Shown piece by piece: positions 16,269-24,716 of a DNA stretch of 40,958 nt (the stretch's first letter is position 1; each line of letters opens with the position of its first letter). A model generated the notes under the pieces. It was not told the DNA's origin and ran no database searches. It saw only the letters and a program-made list of their open reading frames with translations. The translations under genes were made by a program, and so were the position numbers. Location of the stretch: the NCBI GenBank assembly GCA_944392775.1, contig CALXXV010000004.1, forward strand, positions 1 through 40,958. Reading direction: 5' to 3'. This DNA comes from an uncultured Alphaproteobacteria bacterium (lineage in GTDB: Bacteria; Pseudomonadota; Alphaproteobacteria; Rs-D84).

Positions 16269-17369
16269 TTAAGCAACCTTTTTCATGTCGCGTTTTATAT
16301 TGCGTATATACTTTCTTAATTCATCAATAGGAACCAAAGTACCGTCTCGTTTTTCTGCGGACCAATAATCCCAACCGTTAAAACTGACAGAATGTTGTAA
16401 CTTTGCAGCCATAACATGAATCGAAGCTTTGCCATGCAAAGAATGGGCCAACATACCATCACGAGTTATCATCACACGTTCACCACGAGGACTTACCAAA
16501 GTTTGACCGACATACAATAAGCCCGCTTCTATTAACTCCTTAAAAGCAACGCGTACTTCTTCACGTTTCGGGGTTGCGACTTCGATTCCAGATAAATCTA
16601 TAGGTTTAATATTTTCCACACGTACACGTGCCGCTTGTACGTAACTTTCTTCTCTATCAATACCAATAAAATTACGTCCTAATTCTTTAGCCGCGGCCGC
16701 AGTCGTGCCACTTCCAACAAAAGGATCTAAAATAACATCACCAGCTTTTGTTGAAGAAAGAATAACTCTTCTTAATAAATCCATAGGCTTCTGGGTATTG
16801 TGTAAACTTTTACCATTTTCGTCTTTTACACGTTCTTCTCCCAAACAAATATTTATATCCCAATCTGAACGCATTTGCTTACCACCGTTCAGTTTTTTCA
16901 TTGTTTCATAATTAAATGTGTATTTTCCTGTTTTTCTTGGAGTCGCCCAAATTAAAGTCTCATGCGCATTAGTAAATCTTGTTCCGCGAAAATTAGGCAT
17001 AGGGTTGGTTTTCACCCAAACGATATCATTCAAAATCCAAAAACCTAAATCTTGTAATATAGCACCAACTTTAAAGATATTATGATAGCTGCCAATCACC
17101 CACATTGCCCCATCGGGCTTTAAAATACGCTTACATTCTGTCAACCAAGCACGGGTAAAAGCATCATATTCTTCTGGGCTTTCAAAAGCGTCCCACGCAT
17201 CACGAACCGCGCGCGCAGCTGTTTGATCTTCGGGTCGATATAAAGTCTTCGCACCCAACTGCAAATTATACGGGCTATCAGCAAAGACCGCATCGATAGA
17301 AGCATCTGGGATCTTCCGCATTATTTCTACGCAATCACCTGTCAAAATCTGGTTTAAAAACTTTTCCAT
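16269..17369 (-). CDS. ccrM: CcrM-type DNA adenine-N6 methyltransferase (GANTC)
   Basis: 366 aa, beta-class solitary methyltransferase like Caulobacter CcrM. It methylates A in GANTC and couples replication to cell-cycle transcription in alphaproteobacteria. Catalytic motif IV is DSPYN at residues 31-35, where CcrM normally has DPPYN. The long conserved block GAMWVIGSYHNIFKVG, FWILNDIVWVKTNPMPNF and RFTNAHETLIWA is intact. The SAM-binding motif I is LDPFVGSGTT. The C-terminal 90 residues (from ELIEAGLLYVGQ through SFNGWDYW) are the RAMA domain. The partner restriction enzyme is absent, as expected for CcrM. The start follows a GAGAGAG stretch with short spacing. It is divergent from nrdR. No GANTC site was found in the shared intergenic region. 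Confidence 0.95.
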   Translation of the reverse strand: MEKFLNQILTGDCVEIMRKIPDASIDAVFADSPYNLQLGAKTLYRPEDQTAARAVRDAWDAFESPEEYDAFTRAWLTECKRILKPDGAMWVIGSYHNIFKVGAILQDLGFWILNDIVWVKTNPMPNFRGTRFTNAHETLIWATPRKTGKYTFNYETMKKLNGGKQMRSDWDINICLGEERVKDENGKSLHNTQKPMDLLRRVILSSTKAGDVILDPFVGSGTTAAAAKELGRNFIGIDREESYVQAARVRVENIKPIDLSGIEVATPKREEVRVAFKELIEAGLLYVGQTLVSPRGERVMITRDGMLAHSLHGKASIHVMAAKLQHSVSFNGWDYWSAEKRDGTLVPIDELRKYIRNIKRDMKKVA

Positions 17370-17507
17370 CTCTCTCTAATTTCAAAGTACATTTTATCAT
17401 AAAAAGCCCCCATTAAAAAGTTAGCCCCATCTCGAAGACTAAAATAAAACACTTGATTTTTATAAAAACCGCATTTTTTTATAAAAAAGGCTATATGCAA
17501 ATTCTAC

Positions 17508-17536
17508 TTTACAGTTTAATAAATGCTTGCTAAATT
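17508..17536 (+). promoter_or_regulatory. nrdR promoter, predicting a leaderless mRNA
   Basis: TTTACA (17508-17513), 17 bases, TAAATT (17531-17536), with TGC just before the -10 (extended -10). The start of transcription should fall 1-2 bases before ATG 17545. Confidence 0.5.
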
Positions 17537-17544
17537 ATAGGAAT

Positions 17545-18045
17545 ATGAGATGTCCATATTGTAATTCTACAGACAGCCGGGTTACAGATTCTAGACCCGA
17601 TACCGAAGACGCAATTATTCGGCGCCGTCGTGTATGCAATCAATGCGGTGCAAAATTTACTACTGTTGAGCGGGTTCAAATGCGTGATTTAGTTGTCCGA
17701 AAAAATAGTGGCAAACTAGAGGCTTTTGATCGCGAAAAATTACGTCGCAGTATAAAGTTAGCCTGCAGGAACAGAGACGTTGGGGACGAACAAATTGAAA
17801 AATTAGTAACATCCATCCATCGCCGACTAGAAACAGAAACTGCTGACGATACAGTAAGCAGTGCAATGGTCGGTCAAATGGTTTCGGATTCTCTTTTAAA
17901 CTTGGATCCTATTGCATTTATAAGATTTGTATCTGTTTATCGTAAATTTTCTAAAATCTCTGACTTCAAGAAAATAATCGACCAAATACCAGAAGCAGAT
18001 GACGAAACTAAGATTTGCAAACAGGCGAAAACATCTTTATTTTAA
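17545..18045 (+). CDS. nrdR: transcriptional repressor NrdR
   Basis: 166 aa. ATG 17545 is chosen because NrdR proteins begin MRCPYC. An in-frame TTG six codons earlier would add residues not found in the family. The zinc ribbon has four Cys, CPYC and CNQC, in residues 3-34, with RVTDSRP and RRRRVC between. The ATP-cone (about 49-139) starts LVVRKNSGKLEAFDREKLRRS. It binds ATP/dATP and represses ribonucleotide reductase operons; no nrd genes are in this window. The transglycosylase gene starts 5 bases after its stop, an operon-like arrangement. Confidence 0.95.
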   Translation: MRCPYCNSTDSRVTDSRPDTEDAIIRRRRVCNQCGAKFTTVERVQMRDLVVRKNSGKLEAFDREKLRRSIKLACRNRDVGDEQIEKLVTSIHRRLETETADDTVSSAMVGQMVSDSLLNLDPIAFIRFVSVYRKFSKISDFKKIIDQIPEADDETKICKQAKTSLF

Positions 18046-18050
18046 AGCTC

Positions 18051-19781
18051 ATGAAAAAAATTTTCACATTTTTAATAGCAATCTTTTTGCCGACATCAAT
18101 ATGTGCGGCTGATTTACCGGATATAAACGTTTTATCACAAGAAAATGCAAGTTTATACACACAAATTTTTTTACTGCAATCAGAAGAAGAAATAAGTGCC
18201 GCAGAAAAACTAGAAGCCCAACTAACTGATAAACTTTTAATAAACGAGGTTTTATACCAACGTTACATATCAGACACTTACAGGACAAAAGGCAAAGAAC
18301 TTACTGCATGGATGGAAAAATATTATGATATGCCCGGTGCAGACAGAATGGAAAAACTGGCAAAAATAAAAAAAACAACTGTTCGTAGCGCCAAAATTCC
18401 AAGAACAATTAGTGGCGGTGCATCAATTGAAACTGCACAATCAGAAACTTGGACCGCAAAAAAATATATTGGAGATACCAATACAAATATAAATAAATTT
18501 AAACGAGCAATAAGAAACGGCTCAACAAAAACAGCTCGTTTAATATTAGAAGACCCTTCTTTTAAGAAAAAGCTTACCGAATCTGATTATGGTCGTCTTG
18601 CCGGTAGATTATCTTATATATATTATACAAACGGAGAAATGGAATTAGCTAAAAAATGGGGATTTGTCGCATCTGATGCCAAATCAGAATATGGACTATG
18701 GGCTATGGGATTATTATATTTCAAAGAAGAAAAATTTAAAGAAAGTGAAAAATACTTCAGCGAAATACTAAAACTTGAACAAATAAATAACGCTAGGAAA
18801 ACAGAGGCGGCTTTTTGGGCAGGACGTGCAGCCTATGAAAGTGGCAATCGCAGCGAAGCAAAAAAATATTGGAAAATTGCCGCATCACACCCTATGGCTT
18901 TTTATGGGGCGCTTGCCTCTACCATGCTAGGTGACACTCCTAAATACGAATTTTTCGAACAAGACTGTACCGATGAAGACATAGAGATATTGAAAAACAC
19001 AAAATATGGCAAACACGCCTTGGCTTTGTTACAAATTGGTCAAAAAGAACGTGCTGAACTATATTTAAAATATATGCTCACTTCAAAAGTATCCGACAAA
19101 ACATTGCATGCAATAAATTCTATTTCAACAGCATACGGTCTACCACGGGTATCAATTCAAGCATCAAGTATAATTCAAGATAGAGGAATTCTGGAAATTG
19201 ATGACGACATAATTTATTCTGCACAATACCCACTTCCTGATTGGGAACCTATGGGGGGGTGGTCAATAGATCGTGCACTATTATTAGCTATAACAAAACA
19301 AGAAAGCGGTTTCAGGACAACAGCAAAATCAAATGCAGGTGCAAATGGTTTAATGCAGTTAATGCCAAGCACTGCGAAAAAAGTAGCACGTGAAAATAAA
19401 GTCAACTTATCAGAAATGGATATGTCAAAACCAGAACACAACATGTTTTTGGGTCAACAATACATTGTTGATCTTTTGTCTCATCCGAACATAAAAAATA
19501 ATATTATAAAAATGTTGGCGGCATATAACGCCGGCATGGGAACTATGGTAAAATTTGAAAAATCTTTTGAAACATATGATCCGCTACTTTATATAGAAAG
19601 TTTCCCTGCATACGAAACACGAAGCTATATAAAAAGAGTAATGTCAAATATGTGGTTATACAGAGCACGCCTAAATCAACCATTAACATCAATGAAAGAA
19701 TTAGCAAATTCAGAATGGCCATTATATAACAGCGAAGACGAATATGTGCAAAAACAAATTGCAGACAGAATGTCTATATAA
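18051..19781 (+). CDS. soluble lytic murein transglycosylase (SLT family)
   Basis: 576 aa from ATG 18051, chosen because it gives a clean signal peptide (KKIFTFLIAIFLPTSI, cleavage after CAA). An earlier ATG-less extension into nrdR has no support. Residues 30-390 form the alpha-superhelical U/L domain with TPR-like helices (MELAKKWGF, AAFWAGRAAYESGN). The catalytic SLT domain (about 400-560) has the acid Glu418 in ITKQESGFRTTAKSNAGANG, then LMQLMPSTAKKVA, then AAYNAG and YIESFPAYETRSYIKRV. It cleaves peptidoglycan glycan strands to 1,6-anhydro products in the periplasm. No Shine-Dalgarno is evident, and translation may be coupled to nrdR. Confidence 0.93.
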   Translation: MKKIFTFLIAIFLPTSICAADLPDINVLSQENASLYTQIFLLQSEEEISAAEKLEAQLTDKLLINEVLYQRYISDTYRTKGKELTAWMEKYYDMPGADRMEKLAKIKKTTVRSAKIPRTISGGASIETAQSETWTAKKYIGDTNTNINKFKRAIRNGSTKTARLILEDPSFKKKLTESDYGRLAGRLSYIYYTNGEMELAKKWGFVASDAKSEYGLWAMGLLYFKEEKFKESEKYFSEILKLEQINNARKTEAAFWAGRAAYESGNRSEAKKYWKIAASHPMAFYGALASTMLGDTPKYEFFEQDCTDEDIEILKNTKYGKHALALLQIGQKERAELYLKYMLTSKVSDKTLHAINSISTAYGLPRVSIQASSIIQDRGILEIDDDIIYSAQYPLPDWEPMGGWSIDRALLLAITKQESGFRTTAKSNAGANGLMQLMPSTAKKVARENKVNLSEMDMSKPEHNMFLGQQYIVDLLSHPNIKNNIIKMLAAYNAGMGTMVKFEKSFETYDPLLYIESFPAYETRSYIKRVMSNMWLYRARLNQPLTSMKELANSEWPLYNSEDEYVQKQIADRMSI

Positions 19782-19816
19782 AAAACGACTTTTAAAAGAA
19801 ATTTTTTATAAATAAA

Positions 19817-19844
19817 TTAATTTAATTAACATCCATAATATGAT
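19817..19844 (+). promoter_or_regulatory. possible rnhB-pgk promoter with very short leader
   Basis: TTAATT (19817-19822), 16 bases, TATGAT (19839-19844). This predicts a leader of about 8 bases before ATG 19860, where no ribosome-binding site is visible. The -35 is poor. Confidence 0.35.
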
Positions 19845-19859
19845 ATCTTTTCAACTACT

Positions 19860-20486
19860 ATGAAAATAGCACCAGATTTTTCATTAGAAAAAGAAAGCGG
19901 CTTCGATTTAGTTGCTGGGGTCGATGAAGCGGGTCGCGGACCATTATGTGGCCCAGTTATTGCAGCGGCAGTAATATTTCCTAGTTATGAAATAGATATT
20001 CCTGTAATAATTCGTGATTCTAAACAAATGACACATAATATGCGTGCTATTGCTTATGAATGGATTACACGAAATACAATATGGGCCTGTGCAGAATGCA
20101 GTCCGAAAGAAATAGATGAATTAAATATTTTATATGCATCAATGCTGGCCATGCAACGTGCAGTAAAAAAATTAAGTTCTACGCCCCAGTTTTGCTTAAT
20201 AGACGGGAACAGATTGCCTAAAGATTTAATAGGAAAACCTATTGTAAAAGGGGATTCAAAGTCTTTATCTATTGCTGCTGCATCAATTATAGCGAAAGAA
20301 ACTAGGGATAAAATTATGCGCGATCTTGCGAAACAATACCCTGAATATGGGTGGGAAAAAAATGCAGGATATCCAACCGCATCTCATTTGCAAGCAATTG
20401 ATAAATATGGTATAAATCAATACTATAGAAAAAGTTTCGGACCAATAAAAGAAAGGATAAAAAATGGAACTAAGAACGATTACTAA
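19860..20486 (+). CDS. rnhB: ribonuclease HII
   Basis: 208 aa, normal length. It removes RNA from RNA-DNA hybrids and single ribonucleotides embedded in DNA. Motifs: VAGVDEAGRGPLCGPV at residues 18-33 with the catalytic Asp-Glu pair, DSKQM near 58, the CLIDGNRLP Asp near 118, KGDSKSLSIAAASIIAKETRD near 133-155, and the YGWEKNAGYPT segment with the conserved GYPT. There is no Shine-Dalgarno (see promoter). The last 23 bases overlap pgk in another frame, implying translational coupling. Its role in ribonucleotide excision repair is of interest given the altered steric gate in PolA. Confidence 0.97.
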   Translation: MKIAPDFSLEKESGFDLVAGVDEAGRGPLCGPVIAAAVIFPSYEIDIPVIIRDSKQMTHNMRAIAYEWITRNTIWACAECSPKEIDELNILYASMLAMQRAVKKLSSTPQFCLIDGNRLPKDLIGKPIVKGDSKSLSIAAASIIAKETRDKIMRDLAKQYPEYGWEKNAGYPTASHLQAIDKYGINQYYRKSFGPIKERIKNGTKNDY

Positions 20487-21633
20487 TATTGACGTTCACG
20501 GAAAATTCGTTTTACTACGCGATGATTTCAACGTTCAAATAGTTGACGGTAAAATCACTGATACATTCAGAATTCAACAAAGCATGCCCACAATAGAATA
20601 TTTAAAAAAAGCGGGGGCAAAGATCGCAATTTGTGCTCATCTTGGGCGCCCTAAAGGCACAAAAAATATGGAATATAGTTTGGCTTCTGTTGCCGAATAC
20701 ATGAAAATTCCTTTTATTTCAGATTGCCTTGATAAAGATTTTATGAAAGATATGAAAGAAGGGGACGTAGTTTTATTAGAGAACGTGCGTTTTTATCCTG
20801 GAGAAGAAGCAAATGACCCGGCTTTTTCTGCGGAATTAGCAAAAGGGTTTGATATTTTTGTAAATGATGCATTTGCGGTATCTCATCGTGCCCATGCAAG
20901 TACGGTAGGTGTAGCAGAAATTTTACCGTCTTATGCGGGGAAATTATTGGCATCAGAAATATCTCATTTAAGTAATGTTATGGAAAATCCTAAACGCCCC
21001 CTACTCTCTATTGTTGCTGGTAGTAAAGTTTCAACAAAAATAGGTGTTTTAAAGGCATTAGCTAAGCTATCTGATACTTTAATAATTGGCGGGGCTTTAG
21101 GTACTACTTTCAATTATGCTCTTGGTGGGAAAGTTGGTAACTCTTTATATGAAGCCGACCAAAAAGATACGGCACTAGAAATTCTTGAATACGCAAAACA
21201 AAACGACTGCGAAATTTTATTGCCTCTAGATAAAGGTGTAGCAAAAGAATTTACTCGTGATGCAAAACGGACAAACAAAAACTTTAACGAAATAGAAGAT
21301 GACGATGTAATAATTGATGCAGGAGAAGAAACAACAAAACGTGATATAGAGGTAATTCGTTCCGCAGCAACAGTTATTTGGAACGGTACAGTCGGTATGG
21401 CAGAATGGATGCCTACATGGTCATACGGTTCTTTCGCTTTAGCAAAAACAATTGCAGAACAAACGAAAGCGGGGAAATTAGAAAGCATTATCGGTGGAGG
21501 AGATACAGTCGCAGCACTAGAAGCCTGTGGTGTAAAAGATGACATAACATATGTATCAACTGGTGGTGGCGCATTCTTAGAATTCATAGAAGGACGTATT
21601 TTACCGGGTATTGCCATACTAGAAGATAAATAA
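20464..21633 (+). CDS. pgk: phosphoglycerate kinase
   Basis: 389 aa, normal length. It interconverts 1,3-bisphosphoglycerate plus ADP with 3-phosphoglycerate plus ATP in glycolysis or gluconeogenesis. Motifs: VLLRDDFNVQ (the substrate loop, usually R-x-D-x-NVP), CAHLGRPKGT, ENVRFYPGEE, NDAFAVSHRAHASTVGV, and the C-terminal nucleotide domain with GGALGTTF, WNGTVGMAEW, GGGDTVAAL and STGGGAFLEFIEG. AAAGGA lies 6 bases before the ATG, inside rnhB. A strong terminator follows. Confidence 0.97.
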   Translation: MELRTITNIDVHGKFVLLRDDFNVQIVDGKITDTFRIQQSMPTIEYLKKAGAKIAICAHLGRPKGTKNMEYSLASVAEYMKIPFISDCLDKDFMKDMKEGDVVLLENVRFYPGEEANDPAFSAELAKGFDIFVNDAFAVSHRAHASTVGVAEILPSYAGKLLASEISHLSNVMENPKRPLLSIVAGSKVSTKIGVLKALAKLSDTLIIGGALGTTFNYALGGKVGNSLYEADQKDTALEILEYAKQNDCEILLPLDKGVAKEFTRDAKRTNKNFNEIEDDDVIIDAGEETTKRDIEVIRSAATVIWNGTVGMAEWMPTWSYGSFALAKTIAEQTKAGKLESIIGGGDTVAALEACGVKDDITYVSTGGGAFLEFIEGRILPGIAILEDK

Positions 21634-21640
21634 TTAAACA

Positions 21641-21670
21641 AAAAAACTCGCCTTTAAGGCGAGTTTTTTT
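21641..21670. terminator. bidirectional terminator between pgk and the DsbA-like gene
   Basis: AAAAAACTCGCC-TTTAA-GGCGAGTTTTTTT has A and T runs on both sides and lies between two convergent genes. Confidence 0.9.
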
Positions 21671-21683
21671 ACTCACGAAAGAA

Positions 21684-22511
21684 TTAGTCATTTAAAGCAT
21701 CATTTATCTGATCATAAGGTATTGCACCTGGGAATGCTTTTTCACCAATGATCAAGAATGGTGTACCGTTTATTTCGAAACGTTGTGCCAATTCACGTAC
21801 ATTTCTCAATTCACGAGCAACAACTTCTCCATTCATATCTTCTTTCAATTTTTCAGTATCTAGACCCGCTTCTTTAGCCATTTTCATAACATTAGCTTCA
21901 ACTTTTTCAGCGATCTTTGACTGATCTTTCAAATCAGCTTGTGTATAAAATTCGCGTGTCATCAACATATTTGTCAATTCTGCAGCTTTTTCTGGACTTT
22001 GCAACTTAGCCGCAATAACAGCTTTTGCAGGAGCGTCAGATAAAGCACCATGAATAGAAAAGTTCTTTACGACTACGCGAACATCGTCACGATTAGCTAA
22101 TACACGTTCTAACTCACCATGTACACGACGGCAATATGGGCAAGAAAAGTCTGTCCAAACATACACAGTTTTCTTAGCATCACGATTACCTAAAATTGGC
22201 GCATCAGCCATCATTCTTGCACCGTCAGCACGAACTGTCTTACTTATTTGCTTGTTTTTTTCAGCCTGCTGTTGTTCCTGCATACCGGTTATCATTTCTT
22301 GAACGATAATAGGATTTACCGCTGTCAAATAATAAGGTACATATAAACGGCAAATACTGCCAGAAATCAAAACGATAGCAATCAATTTGATTGATTTGTT
22401 TAAAAGTATATTTTTCGCAGAAGGTTTTTTCCCGTCACCCTTTGGCAACAACATGCCACCAAACAGGAACAGAAGAATACCTACTACAAGAACCAAGATT
22501 GTCCAAGTCAT
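21684..22511 (-). CDS. membrane-anchored DsbA-family thiol:disulfide oxidoreductase
   Basis: 275 aa. Two hydrophobic segments (about 3-24 and 40-64) anchor it. A polar linker with a Gln/Lys-rich stretch follows, then a thioredoxin-like domain with the DsbA helical insert (about 100-275). The active site is TDFSCPYCRRVH (CPYC), and the cis-proline loop is FEINGTPFLIIGE. This matches DsbA/BdbD-type enzymes that form or reshuffle disulfides in exported proteins. AAAGGAGAAAG precedes the ATG. No dsbB or dsbD partner is in the window. Its likely clients include the many Cys-rich secreted proteins here (233-1420, 28-36 kb), an inference from content only. Confidence 0.88.
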   Translation of the reverse strand: MTWTILVLVVGILLFLFGGMLLPKGDGKKPSAKNILLNKSIKLIAIVLISGSICRLYVPYYLTAVNPIIVQEMITGMQEQQQAEKNKQISKTVRADGARMMADAPILGNRDAKKTVYVWTDFSCPYCRRVHGELERVLANRDDVRVVVKNFSIHGALSDAPAKAVIAAKLQSPEKAAELTNMLMTREFYTQADLKDQSKIAEKVEANVMKMAKEAGLDTEKLKEDMNGEVVARELRNVRELAQRFEINGTPFLIIGEKAFPGAIPYDQINDALND

Positions 22512-22578
22512 AGTCTTTCTCCTTTTCTGTTGAACGAACTAACAATAGTCAAAAAATACATAAAGTGCAAGAAATAAA

Positions 22579-23238
22579 TCAAATTTTTTTTATTAAAAAA
22601 CTTCTTAACATTGGTAACCTACCACCTTGGCTATTAAAAACCTGTTCTAAAAAACGTTCAGTCGTACTTAAAGTAAGGGGTAACTTATAAAGCCTATTAA
22701 TATACGGTGCCGCACAATTGTTACAAACAGCCCTTCCTGTTTTCGGAGATAAATAATTTAAATTTTCTTTCTTACCACATCCAGAACAACAAGAAAAATC
22801 CAGCGCATAACCAAGTTCTTGCAATAAAGAAACTTCCCAATTCAAATAACAAGTTTCTAAAGAGTCTCCTTTTGCAAGTTCAACTAAAAGAATCACTGTC
22901 TTCTCATAAAGCGCATCGTATTTTTCGCGTTCAGGCAGTAGCGCATCAATCAAACAAAATGCACAATTCATATATTCTAAAGCATCGCGATTAGCCATTA
23001 ACGCAGCGGCTAAATTTCTATCGGCTTCCCAATGAAACGTTCCAAGCTGAGAATCTAACCGCGCGACCCATGAAACAGTTCCAACCTGACCTATCAAAGG
23101 TTTGTTTTTTTTCGCTATTTGCGCGCCACGTAATAACCCAACAATAATACCATAATCATATGTATAAATATGCGCAACGGAATCCCGTTCGCCCAAAGGT
23201 TTCAAATATATCAAAATTCCAACAGAATCTAATTTCAT
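22579..23238 (-). CDS. recO: DNA repair protein RecO
   Basis: 219 aa, a little short. The N-terminal OB-fold (about 1-80) has DSVGILIYLKPLGERDSVA and GLLRGAQ. The helical part carries NWEVSLLQELGYALDFSCC, and a four-Cys zinc site (CCSGCG and CNNC) flanks NYLSPKTGRAV. The C-terminus is abbreviated. RecO loads RecA onto SSB-coated gaps with RecR. It is the only intact gene in this window ending in TGA. No ribosome-binding site is visible, and the promoter at 23248-23275 predicts a leaderless message. Confidence 0.92.
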   Translation of the reverse strand: MKLDSVGILIYLKPLGERDSVAHIYTYDYGIIVGLLRGAQIAKKNKPLIGQVGTVSWVARLDSQLGTFHWEADRNLAAALMANRDALEYMNCAFCLIDALLPEREKYDALYEKTVILLVELAKGDSLETCYLNWEVSLLQELGYALDFSCCSGCGKKENLNYLSPKTGRAVCNNCAAPYINRLYKLPLTLSTTERFLEQVFNSQGGRLPMLRSFLIKKI

Positions 23239-23247
23239 ATAATTCGT

Positions 23248-23275
23248 ATTATAATATTATAAAATAGACAATAAA
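23248..23275 (-). promoter_or_regulatory. recO promoter, predicting a leaderless mRNA
   Basis: On the minus strand, TTTATT (23270-23275), 16 bases, TATAAT (23248-23253). The -10 ends 9 bases before the ATG, so the start of transcription should be 2-3 bases from the start codon. Confidence 0.5.
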
Positions 23276-23282
23276 GATAAAT

Positions 23283-23312
23283 AAATAACCCGCCTAAAAT
23301 GGCGGGTTATTT
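23283..23312 (-). terminator. terminator of the rpsF-rpsR-rplI operon
   Basis: A 12-bp perfect stem AAATAACCCGCC/GGCGGGTTATTT with a 6-base loop, just after rplI. The following T tract on the minus strand is interrupted (ATTTATTTATC), so efficiency may be moderate. Confidence 0.75.
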
Positions 23313-23325
23313 AAATAACTACAAA

Positions 23326-23919
23326 CTATTCTGCTTCAGCAACAGTTTCCGTTTCCTCTACTTTATTTTCGGAAACTTCAACTTTTTCTTCGTTTTTTTC
23401 CTCTTTTTCTTCATCAACCTTCTTTGTACCGAAAGTCAATATCTTACCAGCAACCAAAGCATCTATTTCATCTTGTGTTTGTGCGACATAAACTTTTACA
23501 GGCACAATTACATCTGGATGTAAAGCAATTTTTGTATCAAATGCGCCAATAGACTTTATAGGACTTCCTAATAACACCTGTGCGGATTCAACACTTACTC
23601 CTGCAACATCTTTCAGCATACGTGCGATATCACGTGTAGATACAGAACCGTATAATTGTCCTGTATCACCGGCTTGACGAATCATATGTAACTTAGCGTT
23701 TTTAACCGCATCTACATTTGCCTCTGCACTTTTCTTTGCAGCATCTTGACGAGCCTGCAATTCCGCTTTCTTCGCTTCAAACAAAGCGACATTTTCACGA
23801 GTCCAACGCATAGCTTTACCATTTGGCAACAAGTAATTACGTGCGAACCCAGTTTTTACTTCTACTGTATCACCAATATTACCTAATTTAGTAATTTTTT
23901 CTGTCAAAATAACTTTCAT
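23326..23919 (-). CDS. rplI: 50S ribosomal protein L9 with acidic tail
   Basis: 197 aa; L9 is usually near 150-190. The N-domain is MKVILTEKITKLGNIGDTV with VKTGFARNYLLPNGKAM. The connecting helix covers about 45-75. The C-domain has GQLYGSVSTRDIARML and the segment ending VPVKVYV. The last 40 or so residues are a Glu/Lys/Val-rich acidic extension, probably disordered. AAGGA lies before the ATG. It is third in the rpsF-rpsR-rplI operon. Confidence 0.96.
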   Translation of the reverse strand: MKVILTEKITKLGNIGDTVEVKTGFARNYLLPNGKAMRWTRENVALFEAKKAELQARQDAAKKSAEANVDAVKNAKLHMIRQAGDTGQLYGSVSTRDIARMLKDVAGVSVESAQVLLGSPIKSIGAFDTKIALHPDVIVPVKVYVAQTQDEIDALVAGKILTFGTKKVDEEKEEKNEEKVEVSENKVEETETVAEAE

Positions 23920-23968
23920 AATCTGTCCTTTTTCAAGTTAGAGATTTAAATCCCAAATATTAAAATTT

Positions 23969-24196
23969 TTAACCTAAATTGTTACGAACGAACGGTAACA
24001 ACCCCAGATGACGTGCACGTTTAATAGCAGTTGCTAATTCACGTTGATCTTTCTGCGAAACGCCACTTATACGACTTGGAACGATTTTACCACGTTCTGT
24101 GATATAATGAGACAAAGTCTTTATATCTTTATAGTCAATAACCTTTCCCTTTAAAGGGTTAGATTTTTTACGATAAATTGCTGCACGAACTGCCAT
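23969..24196 (-). CDS. rpsR: 30S ribosomal protein S18
   Basis: 75 aa. The S18 core is clear: [26 protein letters not shown], then the basic [20 protein letters not shown]. It pairs with S6 on the 30S platform. Its ATG overlaps the rpsF stop (TAATG), a translational-coupling arrangement. Confidence 0.97.
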   Translation of the reverse strand: MAVRAAIYRKKSNPLKGKVIDYKDIKTLSHYITERGKIVPSRISGVSQKDQRELATAIKRARHLGLLPFVRNNLG

Positions 24197-24534
24197 TATT
24201 CAACCTCTTCATTATTCTTTTTCATCATTATGGATGGTGTTGTTGCTAATTCATCAACACGAACGTTCAAAAAGCGGATAACATCCTCATCAATACGAGA
24301 ACGACGTTCTAATTCTGCAACTTTATCACCCGGCAATTCGATATTTAACATAACGTAATGTGCCTTACGATTTTTACGGATAACATATGCCAAATTTTTC
24401 AATCCCCAGAATTCTGTGGATTTAACATCGCCACCCAAATCTTTAATAATTTCAGTAAATTTCGCCGCTTTTTCTTTAACCTGCGGTTCAGTCAAGTCTT
24501 GGCGAAAAACCAAGATACTTTCATAATAAGCCAT
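24196..24534 (-). CDS. rpsF: 30S ribosomal protein S6
   Basis: 112 aa from ATG 24534, chosen because AAGGAAAT lies just before it and S6 proteins begin MAYYE. A longer in-frame start at 24570 would add 12 residues foreign to the family. Motifs: [33 protein letters not shown] and the segment [19 protein letters not shown]. First gene of the S6-S18-L9 operon. Confidence 0.97.
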   Translation of the reverse strand: MAYYESILVFRQDLTEPQVKEKAAKFTEIIKDLGGDVKSTEFWGLKNLAYVIRKNRKAHYVMLNIELPGDKVAELERRSRIDEDVIRFLNVRVDELATTPSIMMKKNNEEVE

Positions 24535-24666
24535 TTTATTTCCTTTGGTCTTAACAGCTGACGACCCCATGTCATCAGCAGGAACGGCATAAATTATGCA
24601 AAATTTTTATAAAAAATCAAGTTTTTTATTAAAACCAAAAAAGAACGCTATTTTAGATAATCCCTA

Positions 24667-24696
24667 TTGACTTCGCTAAATAAAATCTACTATCAT
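24667..24696 (+). promoter_or_regulatory. promoter of the stator-like pair
   Basis: TTGACT (24667-24672), 18 bases, TATCAT (24691-24696). The predicted start is about 13 bases before ATG 24717. Confidence 0.5.
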
Positions 24697-24716
24697 TCAT
24701 ATGTAAAGAGAGATTC

